Source: JAABVD01 sp965204545 (lineage in GTDB: Bacteria; Verrucomicrobiota; Verrucomicrobiia; Opitutales; UBA2995). From it: a stretch of DNA of 64,000 bases. A model generated the notes under the pieces. The model saw only the letters and a program-made list of their open reading frames with translations. It ran no database searches and was not told the origin of the DNA. The stretch lies in NCBI GenBank assembly GCA_965204545.1, contig CBDBFA010000003.1, forward strand, positions 1 through 64,000, in the 5' to 3' direction. The position numbers and the translations under genes were made by a program. Every line of letters starts with the position of its first letter. The first letter of the stretch is position 1. Positions 8,725 through 17,681 of this stretch are shown here, piece after piece.

Positions 8725-10452
8725 ATGGATTACGGAATAAGCGATAAAAAGGCGAGCGATTCACTCATTCATTTCCTTTACCGCATCCGGGTGATCGGAC
8801 ATGAAGCGGGTGATCCGGGGCAAGCAATGGAGGCGATCGCGGAGGTCGTGCAACGCTATTTCGGGGCCAACGGCATTGCCGTCACATTAATTCATCCGGA
8901 CACCAGGCAATTGGAAATCGAAGTCAACCACGGGCTTCTGGACTGCGGCAGGGAGGTCTTCCTGCCCGTGGGAAGAGGAATCATGGGATGGGTGGCTCTC
9001 CACGCCAAACCTCTGGTTGTGGGCGATGTTGAGAAGGACCCCCGCCGTTACCAACTTGCCCAATCCATAAAAAGCCAGATGGCCTGTCCTTTGCGCGAAA
9101 ACGACCATGTCATCGGGGTAATCTCAGTGGGGTCCGATGGGAAGGCCGCCTTTAATGAGGAATCGGTCGCGACCTTGCAACGGTTAGCTGATGAAACCAC
9201 GCAAATACTCGGGCAAATGTGGCTCATCGAAAAGCTCGAGACCAAGTCGGAACAACTGGAGGCCCTTCTCTCCATGGGACAGGACTTTGTATCCAAATTG
9301 GATCTGGACGATCTACTTCAAACCATTACCAGGGAGGCTCACAAGATCGTGCAATGCCGTCTGGCCATGATGCTCATCCTGGACAAGGACAGGGATACCC
9401 TGAAAATCCATACCATTTGCGGAGCCCGAAATACCTACCACCCACTCCCGGAAATCAGCCCGGAAGGGTCTTCCTTCGGCGCCGCTATCCAATTGAAGCG
9501 TCAATTGGAAGTTTTAGATATTCACAAATCCGAGGACGAGCATTTTTGGAACATCGTTAGAGGGGAGAACCTGGTTTCCATGGTCTGCACGCCCATCCTC
9601 TGGGAGAATGAGGTCGTCGGAGTGCTGGCCGCCTATTCGGATAAGCCTCACCGGGCCAGCAACGAGGAAAAGCGCATCTTCGACATGCTGGCCGGCTTCA
9701 GCAGAGTGGCGATTCAAAACCTGAGGTTGTATGCATTGATGCTCACCAATGAAGAGCAATTGAAAAACAACGAAAAACTGATCGCCCTGGGATTAATCGC
9801 GGCCGAAATCGCCCACGAAATTCGCAACCCGCTCACGGTCATAAAGCTGCTTTGCGGCAGCCTGAACCTTCAGTTTCCCACCGGGGATGAGAGGAGGAAG
9901 GACCTGTCCGTAATCGATGATAAGATCCGCCAAATGGAAGAGATCGTGGAACGGGTTCTCAATATTGGAAAATCTTCCGGGAACCATTATTCTGACTGGG
10001 ACCTGCGAGAATTACTTGAAGATAGCCTGCGGTTGGTTCGACCCAAGCTCAACCAACAAAAGATCATCACCCATTTGAACACTGGAGGAAACTCCCTGAT
10101 GATCGAAGGAAACAGGGGCCATCTCGAACAAGTTCTCCTCAATCTCATTCTCAATGCCATCCAGGCTATGGAAAAAGGCGGGACCATTACCTTTGATTGC
10201 TATGAGGAAGAGAAGGACCAAAACAAGTACGCCTGTATCGAGATTACGGATACCGGCACGGGTATTGACGAAGAATGGAAGCACAGGATCTTCGATTCCT
10301 TCCTGACCAGCCGGCCCGAAGGGACCGGTTTGGGGTTATCCATCGTAAAGCGCATCCTCAAAAGCCACCTCGGCGACATCAAAGTAAAGAAAACGGGGCC
10401 CGGCGGGACCACCATGAAATTGTGGCTTCCTTTGGTTCAACCACCAGGCTAG
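8725..10452 (+). CDS. Sensor histidine kinase with two GAF domains
   Basis: 575 residues without membrane segments or signal peptide, so a cytoplasmic sensor. Two GAF domains are seen (about residues 25-165 and 190-345). They are followed by a HisKA domain whose phospho-acceptor is His364 in AAEIAHEIRNPL, and a HATPase domain with N box (LEQVLLNLILNAIQ), G1 (ITDTGTGID) and G2 (TGLGLSIVKRI). No receiver or partner response regulator lies next to it. The HEIRNPL wording is of the NtrB/AtoS kind, and glnD is the upstream neighbour, so a link to nitrogen control is possible but not shown. The TAG stop at 10450-10452 is part of the 4-bp CTAG at the left end of a mobile repeat, so the last residues may differ from the ancestral protein. 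Confidence 0.92.
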   Translation: MDYGISDKKASDSLIHFLYRIRVIGHEAGDPGQAMEAIAEVVQRYFGANGIAVTLIHPDTRQLEIEVNHGLLDCGREVFLPVGRGIMGWVALHAKPLVVGDVEKDPRRYQLAQSIKSQMACPLRENDHVIGVISVGSDGKAAFNEESVATLQRLADETTQILGQMWLIEKLETKSEQLEALLSMGQDFVSKLDLDDLLQTITREAHKIVQCRLAMMLILDKDRDTLKIHTICGARNTYHPLPEISPEGSSFGAAIQLKRQLEVLDIHKSEDEHFWNIVRGENLVSMVCTPILWENEVVGVLAAYSDKPHRASNEEKRIFDMLAGFSRVAIQNLRLYALMLTNEEQLKNNEKLIALGLIAAEIAHEIRNPLTVIKLLCGSLNLQFPTGDERRKDLSVIDDKIRQMEEIVERVLNIGKSSGNHYSDWDLRELLEDSLRLVRPKLNQQKIITHLNTGGNSLMIEGNRGHLEQVLLNLILNAIQAMEKGGTITFDCYEEEKDQNKYACIEITDTGTGIDEEWKHRIFDSFLTSRPEGTGLGLSIVKRILKSHLGDIKVKKTGPGGTTMKLWLPLVQPPG

Positions 10453-10629
10453 CCCGCATATCTCACAAAATTCGTGGCGAGCGAACGGAGGTCGAGTGCT
10501 GGCGAGGGTTTCGTGCAGATTCGGGGGTGAAGCCGGGTCGACACCCTGCAAAGTCCCGAATCCAGGGAAATCCCCGCCAGCGCCGACATACCGGAGTGCA
10601 GTAGAAAGTTTGCGAGATATGCGGGCTAG
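10449..10629 (+). mobile_element. Structured MITE, copy A (173 bp plus CTAG direct repeats)
   Basis: The element proper spans 10453-10625 and begins CCCGCATATCTCACAAAATT and ends GCGAGATATGCGGG. It is flanked by CTAG on both sides (10449-10452 and 10626-10629). Inside, the two halves pair as a long imperfect hairpin with a GGGTCGACACCC tip. In this copy the inner arms read GCTGGCGAGGG and, on the other side, CCCCGCCAGCGC, and both carry GATTCGGG-type pairing where other copies have GATTCGCG. It supplies the stop codon of the kinase gene. Confidence 0.85.
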
Positions 10630-10703
10630 TGTGGTGTCTCTTAAATAATCCATCACAAAAAACCCGGATATGGAAGAGGTTACGGCATCGCGGGGACGCG
10701 ATT

Positions 10704-10806
10704 GCCCTACCCACGTTATCGGCGCGGCAAGGATGCCATCGCCCTACCCACGTTTTCGGCGCGGCAAGGATGCCATCGCCCTACCCACGTTTTCGGCGCG
10801 GCAAGG
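10704..10806. repeat. 37-bp tandem repeat, about 2.8 units
   Basis: Units start at 10704, 10741 and 10778 and read GCCCTACCCACGTTTTCGGC followed by GCGGCAAGGATGCCATC; the first unit has one A for T change. They touch each other with no spacers, so this is not a CRISPR array. The array is followed by a short hairpin (GAGCATCCTTGCTC, near 10821-10834). Together with the two MITE copies it fills the 538-bp gap between the kinase and the last RND gene; no gene is seen there. Confidence 0.85.
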
Positions 10807-10919
10807 CCCCAGGTAGGGCAAGAGCATCCTTGCTCTGCCGTTGGAAACTCCCATCCCGATAAGCGCCTCTTCGGTAAGGGCAGCGGAATGGGGGCTGAGG
10901 ACGACACGTTTTTCCGCCA

Positions 10920-10994
10920 CTAGCCCGCATTCGGACGCGCAGTAGAAAATTGGGAGATGTCGCATTCGCCCGGTAAGTGAGACATGCGGGCTAG
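10920..10994 (+). mobile_element. Structured MITE, copy B (internally deleted, CTAG direct repeats)
   Basis: Only 67 bp remain between CTAG (10920-10923) and CTAG (10991-10994). It keeps the left end CCCGCAT and the right end GTGAGACATGCGGG, with one extra decayed right-end piece (GCGCAGTAGAAAATTGGGAG) between. The retained 4-bp duplication shows that it inserted as an element or lost its middle after insertion. The CTA at 10991-10993 is the TAG stop of the minus-strand RND gene. Confidence 0.8.
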
Positions 10995-13900
10995 ACAGGG
11001 CTCTGTGCTACAACCTCCTCTTCATCCCGGTGGGCATTGGGATCGATGTTGTACAGTCTGCAAAAGAATTGCTTGAGGTCGTTGTGAATCAGCACCAGGA
11101 CGGGGACGAGCACGAGGGTAATTGCGGTGGCGAAGACGATTCCCCAGGCCAATGAGATGGCCATGGGCACCAGAAAGGCCGCTTGCGGGCTGTCTTCAAA
11201 CATCAAAGGTCCCAGACCGAAGAAGGTGGTGGCGGAGGTCAGCATGATGGGACGAAAACGACGCACCCCGGCCAAACGGACCGCCTCCCCGAGCGGCATG
11301 CCCCCCTTGACCTTTCTATTCATGAAATGGACCATGACCAGGCTGTCGTTCACCACAACTCCCGACAATGCCATCATCCCGAAAATGGACTGCAAAGTGA
11401 TGATGGGGGCGCCATTATTCCACCCAAAGACGGTGGCCATGATCCAATGGCCGATCAGAGCGCCCACCACCCCGAAGGGTATGGCCGACATGACCACCAG
11501 CGGCTGCACGTAACTCCTGAAGGGGATGGCCAACAAGGCATAGATGACCCCGAGAATGAAATAAATGCCCAGGAACAATTCCCTTTGGTTTTCCCGCGCA
11601 TCGGCGGCAAATCCCCTCAATTGGTATTCCATGCCGTGATACTTGGTGGCGACGATTTGAGGCAAATACTCGTCGAGAATTTCGAACTGAATGGCATCGG
11701 TGTCCGTTACCAGGCTGTCCGCATCCGCGCTGACCTGGATGATGCGTTTCCGGTCCACCCGGCGAATGGAGGGCAGGCTTTTTCCGGGAACGATTGCCGC
11801 CACTGTTTCGAAGGGGACCTCGGTGCCGGTGGCGGTGCGGATCATCATCGTTTGCAGGGAACCGAGCGAGCGGCGCTCTGCTTCCGGGTACCGCACCATC
11901 ACCCTGACTTCATCCCGTCCCCGCTGTATGCGCTGGGCCTCGGTTCCGAAAAATGCGGACCTGACCTGCTGGGCGAGGTTGGCGGCGGTCACGCCGAGGT
12001 ATTCAGCCTCGGGTTTCAGATCCAGTTCATACTCTTCGGCGGCGCGTTCGTAGGAGTCCTCTATGTCGTATACCCCGTCATAAGTAGCCAACTTTCGCTG
12101 CAATTCCGCCGACGCTTCCTTGAGAAGGTCGACGTCGGGATGGATGAGTTCAAACGTCATGGCGGCGCCCGAATCGAAACGGGAATAGGAAAAGTTCAAC
12201 TGTTCGGCTTCGGGGATAGGAGGAACGCGCTGCCTCAATTCCGTGATCAGTTCCCGGCTCGTATAGGATACATCGAGTGTTTCGGCAGGGCTCAATTCGA
12301 TGAGGATTTCGCCAATCTCGGCCACGCCGGCAGCCGGAGCGGAGCTGCGGCGGCGGGTTCTTCCAAAGGGTTGTCCCCCCGCGGTGGCGAAAACATTTCG
12401 GATAACGGTCTCCCCCGAACGCTCATTGACGTCCTTTTTCAATTGCAGGGCCGAACCCTCTATCATGGCGACCTTTTCCCGGGTGGTTTCGAAAGTGGTT
12501 CCGGCCGGCATCTGCAGGGTAATGGTGGTAGTGTCGGATGGAACGTTGGGAAAGCTTCGGAAACCAATGCGCTCACCGAACACGAGCGCTACGAACACGA
12601 GGAGAAATCCCACAAAAATCGACAACGAGGCGTAACGGTTGATCAGAGCCCAATTCAAAGCCGGTCGGTAGTACTTCAGGATAGACCGCTCCAGGCCGTC
12701 GGCAAAAAACCGCTGGAATCGGGTAACGGGATTCCGCTTTTTCCGCGCATCCATCAAATAGGTACAATGCTTCAGGTGAGCGGGCAGGACCAATTTGGAC
12801 TCGATCAGTGAAAATAAAAGAATCGGAATCACCACGATGGGGATGTTGGCGAATATGCTGCCCATGCGCCCGGACTGCATCATGAGGGGGTAAAATGCCA
12901 CCATGGTGGTAATGACCCCGAAGATGACAGGGACGGCAACCTCGTTGGTGCCCTTGATGGAAGCGGCTAATGGCTTCTCCCCCCGTTGCATGTGTTGAAA
13001 GACATTTTCCCCGGTGACAATGGCATCGTCTACCACGATTCCCAGGGTCATGATGAATGCCATCAGGGTGACGACATTCAGGGTCACCCCCAAGTAGGGC
13101 AGAACCAGAAACGCTCCGGCAAAGGCGATGGGAATCCCCCAGGCCACCCAGAAGGCCAGGCTGGGCCGAAGAAACAGAGACAAAATAACGACAACCAGCA
13201 AAAAGCCCAAAATGGCGCTATCCTGCAAGGTGGCCAGGCGCACCTTTATCCGCTCGGTATCGTCATCCCAAAAACTGAGGCGAATCCCCTCGGGCAACTG
13301 TTGCTGTTTGTTTGCGATATATTCCTTTACCTGGCGGCCAATCTCGAGGACGTTCTGCTCCCCTGCCCTGAACACGTCGATGGCAATGGCTCGTTCGCCA
13401 TTGAACTGGGCGATGATCGGCGTTTCATCGAAACCGTCTATGACGGTGGCAATATCTCCCACTTTCAATTTGGTACCATCGGCTCGCGTCAAAACGGTGA
13501 TGGAGGAATAATCCTCGAAATCGTAGGCTTGGTGGTCGGTGCGAAGCAAAATGCGGCCCGTTTCCGTCTTCACGCTGCCGGCTGACAAATCGACCGAGGA
13601 CCTGCGGATGGCGCGGGCGATTTGCTCGAAGGTCAGCCCATACTGACGCAGCGCCGCCTCGGAAACTTCAATGGCTATTTCATAGGGACGGACCGCTTTG
13701 AGGGATGTCAAGGTCACGTCGGGAAGGCTCGCCACCTCGTCGCGGATCTGCTCGGCCAGCTTTTTCGCTTCCTTCTCGCTCAGGTCCCCCGATAAAACAA
13801 GGGTTATGGCCCGTTCCGATCGGGAGGCCAGACTGATTTGGGGTCGTTCCGCTTCGGGAGGAAGGGCCCGAATGGTGGAAACCCGATTTGTCACCTCGTC

Positions 13901-14221
13901 CAGTTTTTCGCTCAGGCTATAGCCTTCCTCGATCTCGAGCATCACGGTCCCCATATTGGCCGTGGCGGTAGCCGTCATTTCCTTCAACCCCTCGATATCG
14001 TAGAGGTTCTCCTCCAAACGGGTGATGATACTCTGTTCGACCTCTCCGGGGGTTGCCCCGCGATAGAGCATGGAGACGGTGATGAAACGCAGGGGAAAAT
14101 CGGGGAACTGTTGCAGCACGATCCGGGAAAATCCGGACCAGATTCCCCCCGCCAGAATAGCGACCATGAGCAAATTGGCGGCCACTCCGTTTCTGGCAAA
14201 CCAGGCGATTATTCGGTGCAT
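10991..14221 (-). CDS. RND efflux pump, AcrB/HAE1-like (third of three)
   Basis: About 1,076 residues, the normal size for proton-driven RND multidrug pumps, with twelve expected membrane helices and two large periplasmic loops. The start ATG at 14221 gives MHRIIAWFARNGVAANLLM, matching the N-termini of its two neighbours; the frame is open further upstream but would overlap the previous gene. TM4 has the paired proton-relay aspartates (GIVVDDAIVTGENV). At the position of the TM10 lysine of AcrB this protein has GVVVNDSLVMVHF, as do the two paralogues. The gene before it ends 25 bp upstream. The stop codon TAG is contributed by MITE copy B. Substrates are unknown. Confidence 0.93.
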   Translation of the reverse strand: MHRIIAWFARNGVAANLLMVAILAGGIWSGFSRIVLQQFPDFPLRFITVSMLYRGATPGEVEQSIITRLEENLYDIEGLKEMTATATANMGTVMLEIEEGYSLSEKLDEVTNRVSTIRALPPEAERPQISLASRSERAITLVLSGDLSEKEAKKLAEQIRDEVASLPDVTLTSLKAVRPYEIAIEVSEAALRQYGLTFEQIARAIRRSSVDLSAGSVKTETGRILLRTDHQAYDFEDYSSITVLTRADGTKLKVGDIATVIDGFDETPIIAQFNGERAIAIDVFRAGEQNVLEIGRQVKEYIANKQQQLPEGIRLSFWDDDTERIKVRLATLQDSAILGFLLVVVILSLFLRPSLAFWVAWGIPIAFAGAFLVLPYLGVTLNVVTLMAFIMTLGIVVDDAIVTGENVFQHMQRGEKPLAASIKGTNEVAVPVIFGVITTMVAFYPLMMQSGRMGSIFANIPIVVIPILLFSLIESKLVLPAHLKHCTYLMDARKKRNPVTRFQRFFADGLERSILKYYRPALNWALINRYASLSIFVGFLLVFVALVFGERIGFRSFPNVPSDTTTITLQMPAGTTFETTREKVAMIEGSALQLKKDVNERSGETVIRNVFATAGGQPFGRTRRRSSAPAAGVAEIGEILIELSPAETLDVSYTSRELITELRQRVPPIPEAEQLNFSYSRFDSGAAMTFELIHPDVDLLKEASAELQRKLATYDGVYDIEDSYERAAEEYELDLKPEAEYLGVTAANLAQQVRSAFFGTEAQRIQRGRDEVRVMVRYPEAERRSLGSLQTMMIRTATGTEVPFETVAAIVPGKSLPSIRRVDRKRIIQVSADADSLVTDTDAIQFEILDEYLPQIVATKYHGMEYQLRGFAADARENQRELFLGIYFILGVIYALLAIPFRSYVQPLVVMSAIPFGVVGALIGHWIMATVFGWNNGAPIITLQSIFGMMALSGVVVNDSLVMVHFMNRKVKGGMPLGEAVRLAGVRRFRPIMLTSATTFFGLGPLMFEDSPQAAFLVPMAISLAWGIVFATAITLVLVPVLVLIHNDLKQFFCRLYNIDPNAHRDEEEVVAQSPV

Positions 14222-14246
14222 TTTTCTCGTAACATTGGAGTTCGGG

Positions 14247-17200
14247 TCAGCCTGGAGCCTCTTTTTCGACCGCGCCTTCCGATGCGTGAGGCGCGATGTC
14301 ATAGACCTTATAAAATGCGCGTTTCAGATCATCGTAAATCAAAACCAGGACCGGCACCAGGATCAGGGTGATGGTGGTGGCGAAAAGGATACCCCATCCC
14401 AGGGAAATGGCCATGGGTATGAGAAACGAAGCGGTGGGGCTGTCTTCCAACATGAGGGGGGCCAAGCCGCAAAAGGTGGTCAGGGACGTCAGAAGGATGG
14501 GACGAAAGCGGCGAACCCCGGCCAGGCGAATCGCCTCGCCCAAGGGCATGCCCTCTTTCACCTTGCCATTCATGAAGTGGACCATGACCAGACTGTCGTT
14601 CACCACCACACCGCAAAGGGCCATCATCCCGAACATGGAAGACTGGAATAACTTGGGATCGCCGCCGTTCCACCCGAAAACAACCGCCATGACCCAGTGT
14701 CCGATAATCGCTCCAACCACCCCAAAGGGGATGGCGGACATCACGATGAGGGGCTGGAAGTAACTGCGGAAGGGAATGGCCAGCAGGGCATAGACGACGG
14801 CCAGGATAAAGTATACCCCCCAGATGATTTCCTTGTTGTTGTCGCGGGTCTCGGCCGCCCGTCCGCGCACGTCGAATTCCAGGCCCGGGTACTTGGTGGC
14901 CACCAATTTGGGAAGGAATTCCTCCAGGACCTCCACCTCCATGGCTTCGATATCGTATTTTTCCGAATCGCCGTCCGCCGTAACCTGAATGATGCGCTTG
15001 CGATCAACCCGTCGTATGGATGGAACGCTTTCCCCGGGGACGATCTCGGCCACCGTTTCAAAGGGAACCTCCGTTCCATCGGCGGTGCGAATCATCATGG
15101 TTTGCAGAGCCCCCAGGGAACGCCTCTCCTCAATGGGATACCGCACCATGACGCGAACCTCATCCCGGCCCCGCTGAATGCGCTGCGCTTCCGCCCCGAA
15201 GAAGGCCGCCCTGACCTGTTGGGCCAAATTGCTGGCGCTGATCCCCAGATACTCGGCCTCGGGCTTCAGGTCCAACCCATACTCCTCTGTGGCTTGCTCG
15301 TAGGAATCGCCGATGTCAAATAAACCTTCGAAGGTATTCAGCTTTCCTTGCAGGTCGACCGAGGCAGCTTTGAGCACTTTGACATCGGGGTGGATGAGTT
15401 CGAAATTCAGGACCGCATCGGAACCGCCGCCCGCGAAGGAAAAACTCAACTGCTCGGCTTCGGGAATGGGAGGAACCAACTCGCGCATCTCCGCGACCAA
15501 TTCCCGAGTGCCGTAGTCGGCTTCCCGGGTCTCGGAGGGCGTCAGTTCGATGATGACTTCCCCCAGTTCATCCACCCCGGAGGCCGGTCCGTAGCCCCCG
15601 ATGGGGCTGCCGCTGAAGGGCTGACCGCCGGCAGAGGCCACCACGTTTTGAATGACGGTGGTTCCAAACCTTTCGTTCACCTCTTTTTTCAACTGCATGG
15701 CAGCGGATTCGATGAGGTCCACTTTTTCCAGAGTGGTTTCGAAATTGCTGCCGGCGGGCATCTGCAGGGAAACCGTGGCCGTATCCCGCGGATTGACCGG
15801 TCTCCCGCGGTAACCGATGCGGTCTCCCAGGACCAGAGCGACGAAGAGGAGCAGGATGGCCACAAAGATGGAGATGGACGTGTAGCGGTTTTGCAAAGCC
15901 CAATTGAGCGAGGGACGGTAGTACTTCAGGACGGCCCCTTCCATTCCATCGGAAAAGAACCGCTGAAAACGGGTGAAGGGGTTCCGGCTCGGTCCCTTGT
16001 CTCCCAAATGCGTGCAATGCTTCAAATGGGCCGGCAATACGAGCTTGGACTCGATCAGGGAGAAGAGCAGGACGGGTATGACCACCAGGGGAATGTTGCG
16101 GAAATTGGCCCCCTGTCTACCCGTCATGAGGAATAGAGGGTAAAAGGCCGCCATGGTGGTGATAACGCCAAAAAATACCGGAATCGCCACCTCCTGGGTT
16201 CCCTTGATAGCGGCGCTCAACGGTTTGGAACCCCGTTGCATGTGCTGAAAGACGTTTTCCCCCGTCACGATGGCGTCGTCCACCACGATTCCCAAGGTGG
16301 TGATAAAGGCTAAAATGACCGGAAGGTTAATGGTTACACCCAGGTAGGGGAGCAGGAGAAAAGATCCGGCAAAGGCGATGGGAATGCCGCAGGCGACCCA
16401 AAAAGCCAGGGTGGGACGCAAAAAGAGGGAAAGAACCCCAACCACCAGACAAAATCCCACAATGGCGCTATCCATCAGGATGGACAACCGAACCTTGATG
16501 GAATGGGAACGGTCGCGCCAATAGCTCAAGTGGATCCCTTCCGGCAATTGCTCCTGTTTTAGGGCGATGAAGTCCTTAACCGTATCCCCGATCTCGATAA
16601 AGCTCTGGTCGCCCGTCCGGAAGATATCGATGCCCAGGGCCCGCTCTCCATTGAAGCGCGCCACGATGGGGGTTTCTTCGAAGCCATCGATGACGTCAGC
16701 GATTTCCCCAAGGGTCAACTCGGTCCCGTCGGGACGGTTCATGAGGGGGATGGCCGCATAGTCCTCCTGAGTGTAAGCCCGCTCATTGGTGCGCAACATG
16801 ACGCGTCCGGTTTCGGTCTTAATGCTGCCGGCGGATAAATCGACCGAATAAGTGCGAATGGCCCGCGCTATCTGGTCAAAGGTCAATCCGTACTCTCTCA
16901 GGGTGGCTTCGGGGATTTCGATGGCTATTTCATAGAGCCGGTCCGCTACCACGGCAGCCAGGGTTATGCCGGGAAGGGTCGAAACCTCATCCCGCAACCG
17001 TTCCCCCAGTTCCTTCATTTCCTTTTCGCTCAAATCACCCGAGAGAATTATGGTGATCACCTTCTCGGAAAGACGTCTCAAGTGGATCTGGGGCCGCTCC
17101 GCCTCGGGGGGAAAAGTGCGGATGGCGGAAACTCGATTGGCCACCTCATCGAGTTTCTCGCTCATGTTGAAGCCCTCTTCGATTTCCAGATTTACCGTGC

Positions 17201-17471
17201 CCATATTGGCGGTGGCCACAGAATCCATTTGCTTGATACCCTCTATGTCGTAAAGGGCTTCCTCCAACCTGCTGACAATGGCCTGCTCCATTTCTCCCGG
17301 GGTGGAGCCGCGGTAGAGGACCGAAACGGAAATGGTGCGCAGGGGCATATCGGGAAAATCCTGCAGGATCATCCGATTGCTCAAGGACCAGATTCCCCCC
17401 ACTATGAGGGTGGTCATCAAGAGATTGGCGGCCACTCCGTTTCGGGTGAACCAGGCAATTAATCCGTGCAT
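14247..17471 (-). CDS. RND efflux pump, AcrB/HAE1-like (second of three)
   Basis: 1,074 residues starting MHGLIAWFTRNGVAANLLM. It shares the overall plan of the flanking pumps, with the VVDDAIVTGENVFQHM segment in TM4, NDSLVMVHFMN in TM10 and the long periplasmic porter and docking regions. It differs most from the other two in the first periplasmic loop (for example a shorter QIHLRRLSEKVITIILSG segment in place of QISL-SRSERAIT). It follows the first pump after a 206-bp spacer holding repeats and precedes the third by 25 bp. Three non-identical pumps with one fusion protein and one outer-membrane factor suggest either a mixed trimer, as for MdtB/MdtC, or three alternatives sharing the same exit duct; this is inference. 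Confidence 0.93.
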   Translation of the reverse strand: MHGLIAWFTRNGVAANLLMTTLIVGGIWSLSNRMILQDFPDMPLRTISVSVLYRGSTPGEMEQAIVSRLEEALYDIEGIKQMDSVATANMGTVNLEIEEGFNMSEKLDEVANRVSAIRTFPPEAERPQIHLRRLSEKVITIILSGDLSEKEMKELGERLRDEVSTLPGITLAAVVADRLYEIAIEIPEATLREYGLTFDQIARAIRTYSVDLSAGSIKTETGRVMLRTNERAYTQEDYAAIPLMNRPDGTELTLGEIADVIDGFEETPIVARFNGERALGIDIFRTGDQSFIEIGDTVKDFIALKQEQLPEGIHLSYWRDRSHSIKVRLSILMDSAIVGFCLVVGVLSLFLRPTLAFWVACGIPIAFAGSFLLLPYLGVTINLPVILAFITTLGIVVDDAIVTGENVFQHMQRGSKPLSAAIKGTQEVAIPVFFGVITTMAAFYPLFLMTGRQGANFRNIPLVVIPVLLFSLIESKLVLPAHLKHCTHLGDKGPSRNPFTRFQRFFSDGMEGAVLKYYRPSLNWALQNRYTSISIFVAILLLFVALVLGDRIGYRGRPVNPRDTATVSLQMPAGSNFETTLEKVDLIESAAMQLKKEVNERFGTTVIQNVVASAGGQPFSGSPIGGYGPASGVDELGEVIIELTPSETREADYGTRELVAEMRELVPPIPEAEQLSFSFAGGGSDAVLNFELIHPDVKVLKAASVDLQGKLNTFEGLFDIGDSYEQATEEYGLDLKPEAEYLGISASNLAQQVRAAFFGAEAQRIQRGRDEVRVMVRYPIEERRSLGALQTMMIRTADGTEVPFETVAEIVPGESVPSIRRVDRKRIIQVTADGDSEKYDIEAMEVEVLEEFLPKLVATKYPGLEFDVRGRAAETRDNNKEIIWGVYFILAVVYALLAIPFRSYFQPLIVMSAIPFGVVGAIIGHWVMAVVFGWNGGDPKLFQSSMFGMMALCGVVVNDSLVMVHFMNGKVKEGMPLGEAIRLAGVRRFRPILLTSLTTFCGLAPLMLEDSPTASFLIPMAISLGWGILFATTITLILVPVLVLIYDDLKRAFYKVYDIAPHASEGAVEKEAPG

Positions 17472-17543
17472 TTCAGTGGGTAAATTATCTTAAAGAGTAG
17501 GGGGAGGAAGGTTGGAGGGATTAAACACAGAGGGAGAGGCGCC

Positions 17544-17604
17544 GGGGTCATGCCTTGTAATCTTGACGCAGCTTGCGGAGTCAACTGATTCAAGGCTTGA
17601 CCCC
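17544..17604. repeat. GGGGTCA...TGACCCC palindrome
   Basis: The left arm GGGGTCATGCCTTG pairs with the right arm CAAGGCTTGACCCC with a single mismatch; about 33 bp separate them. It sits in the spacer between two RND genes, 15 bp from the truncated MITE copy C. It shares the outer GGGGTCA with the other elements of this group but a different inner stem. Confidence 0.65.
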
Positions 17605-17618
17605 TTCCTCTGCCCAAG

Positions 17619-17681
17619 GAAGCCCGCACCAGTGCTGGTGTTCCGGAGCGCAGTAGAAGATATGTGAGACATGCGAGCTAA
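17619..17681 (+). mobile_element. Structured MITE, copy C (right half only)
   Basis: Only the right half is left: CCGCACCAGTGCTGGTGTTC, then GGAGCGCAGTAGAAGATATG and TGAGACATGCGAG followed by CTAA (17678-17681). The left half is missing and its place is taken by unrelated sequence next to the GGGGTCA palindrome. CTA at 17678-17680 is the TAG stop codon of the minus-strand RND gene, the third gene in this window to end in such a repeat. Confidence 0.72.

Noticed and set aside
8725..10452. Naming the histidine kinase NtrB because glnD is adjacent
   Set aside because: It has two GAF domains instead of the NtrB PAS domain and no ntrC neighbour; the link to nitrogen control is not supported.
10704..10806. 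Regular 37-bp units as a possible CRISPR array
   Set aside because: The units touch each other without spacers and no cas gene is present.
11183..12811. Long plus-strand open frame (542 codons) opposite an RND gene, with similar ones opposite the other two pumps
   Set aside because: They mirror the RND codons, have Gly/His/Gln-rich composition without any family text, and the minus-strand genes are certain.
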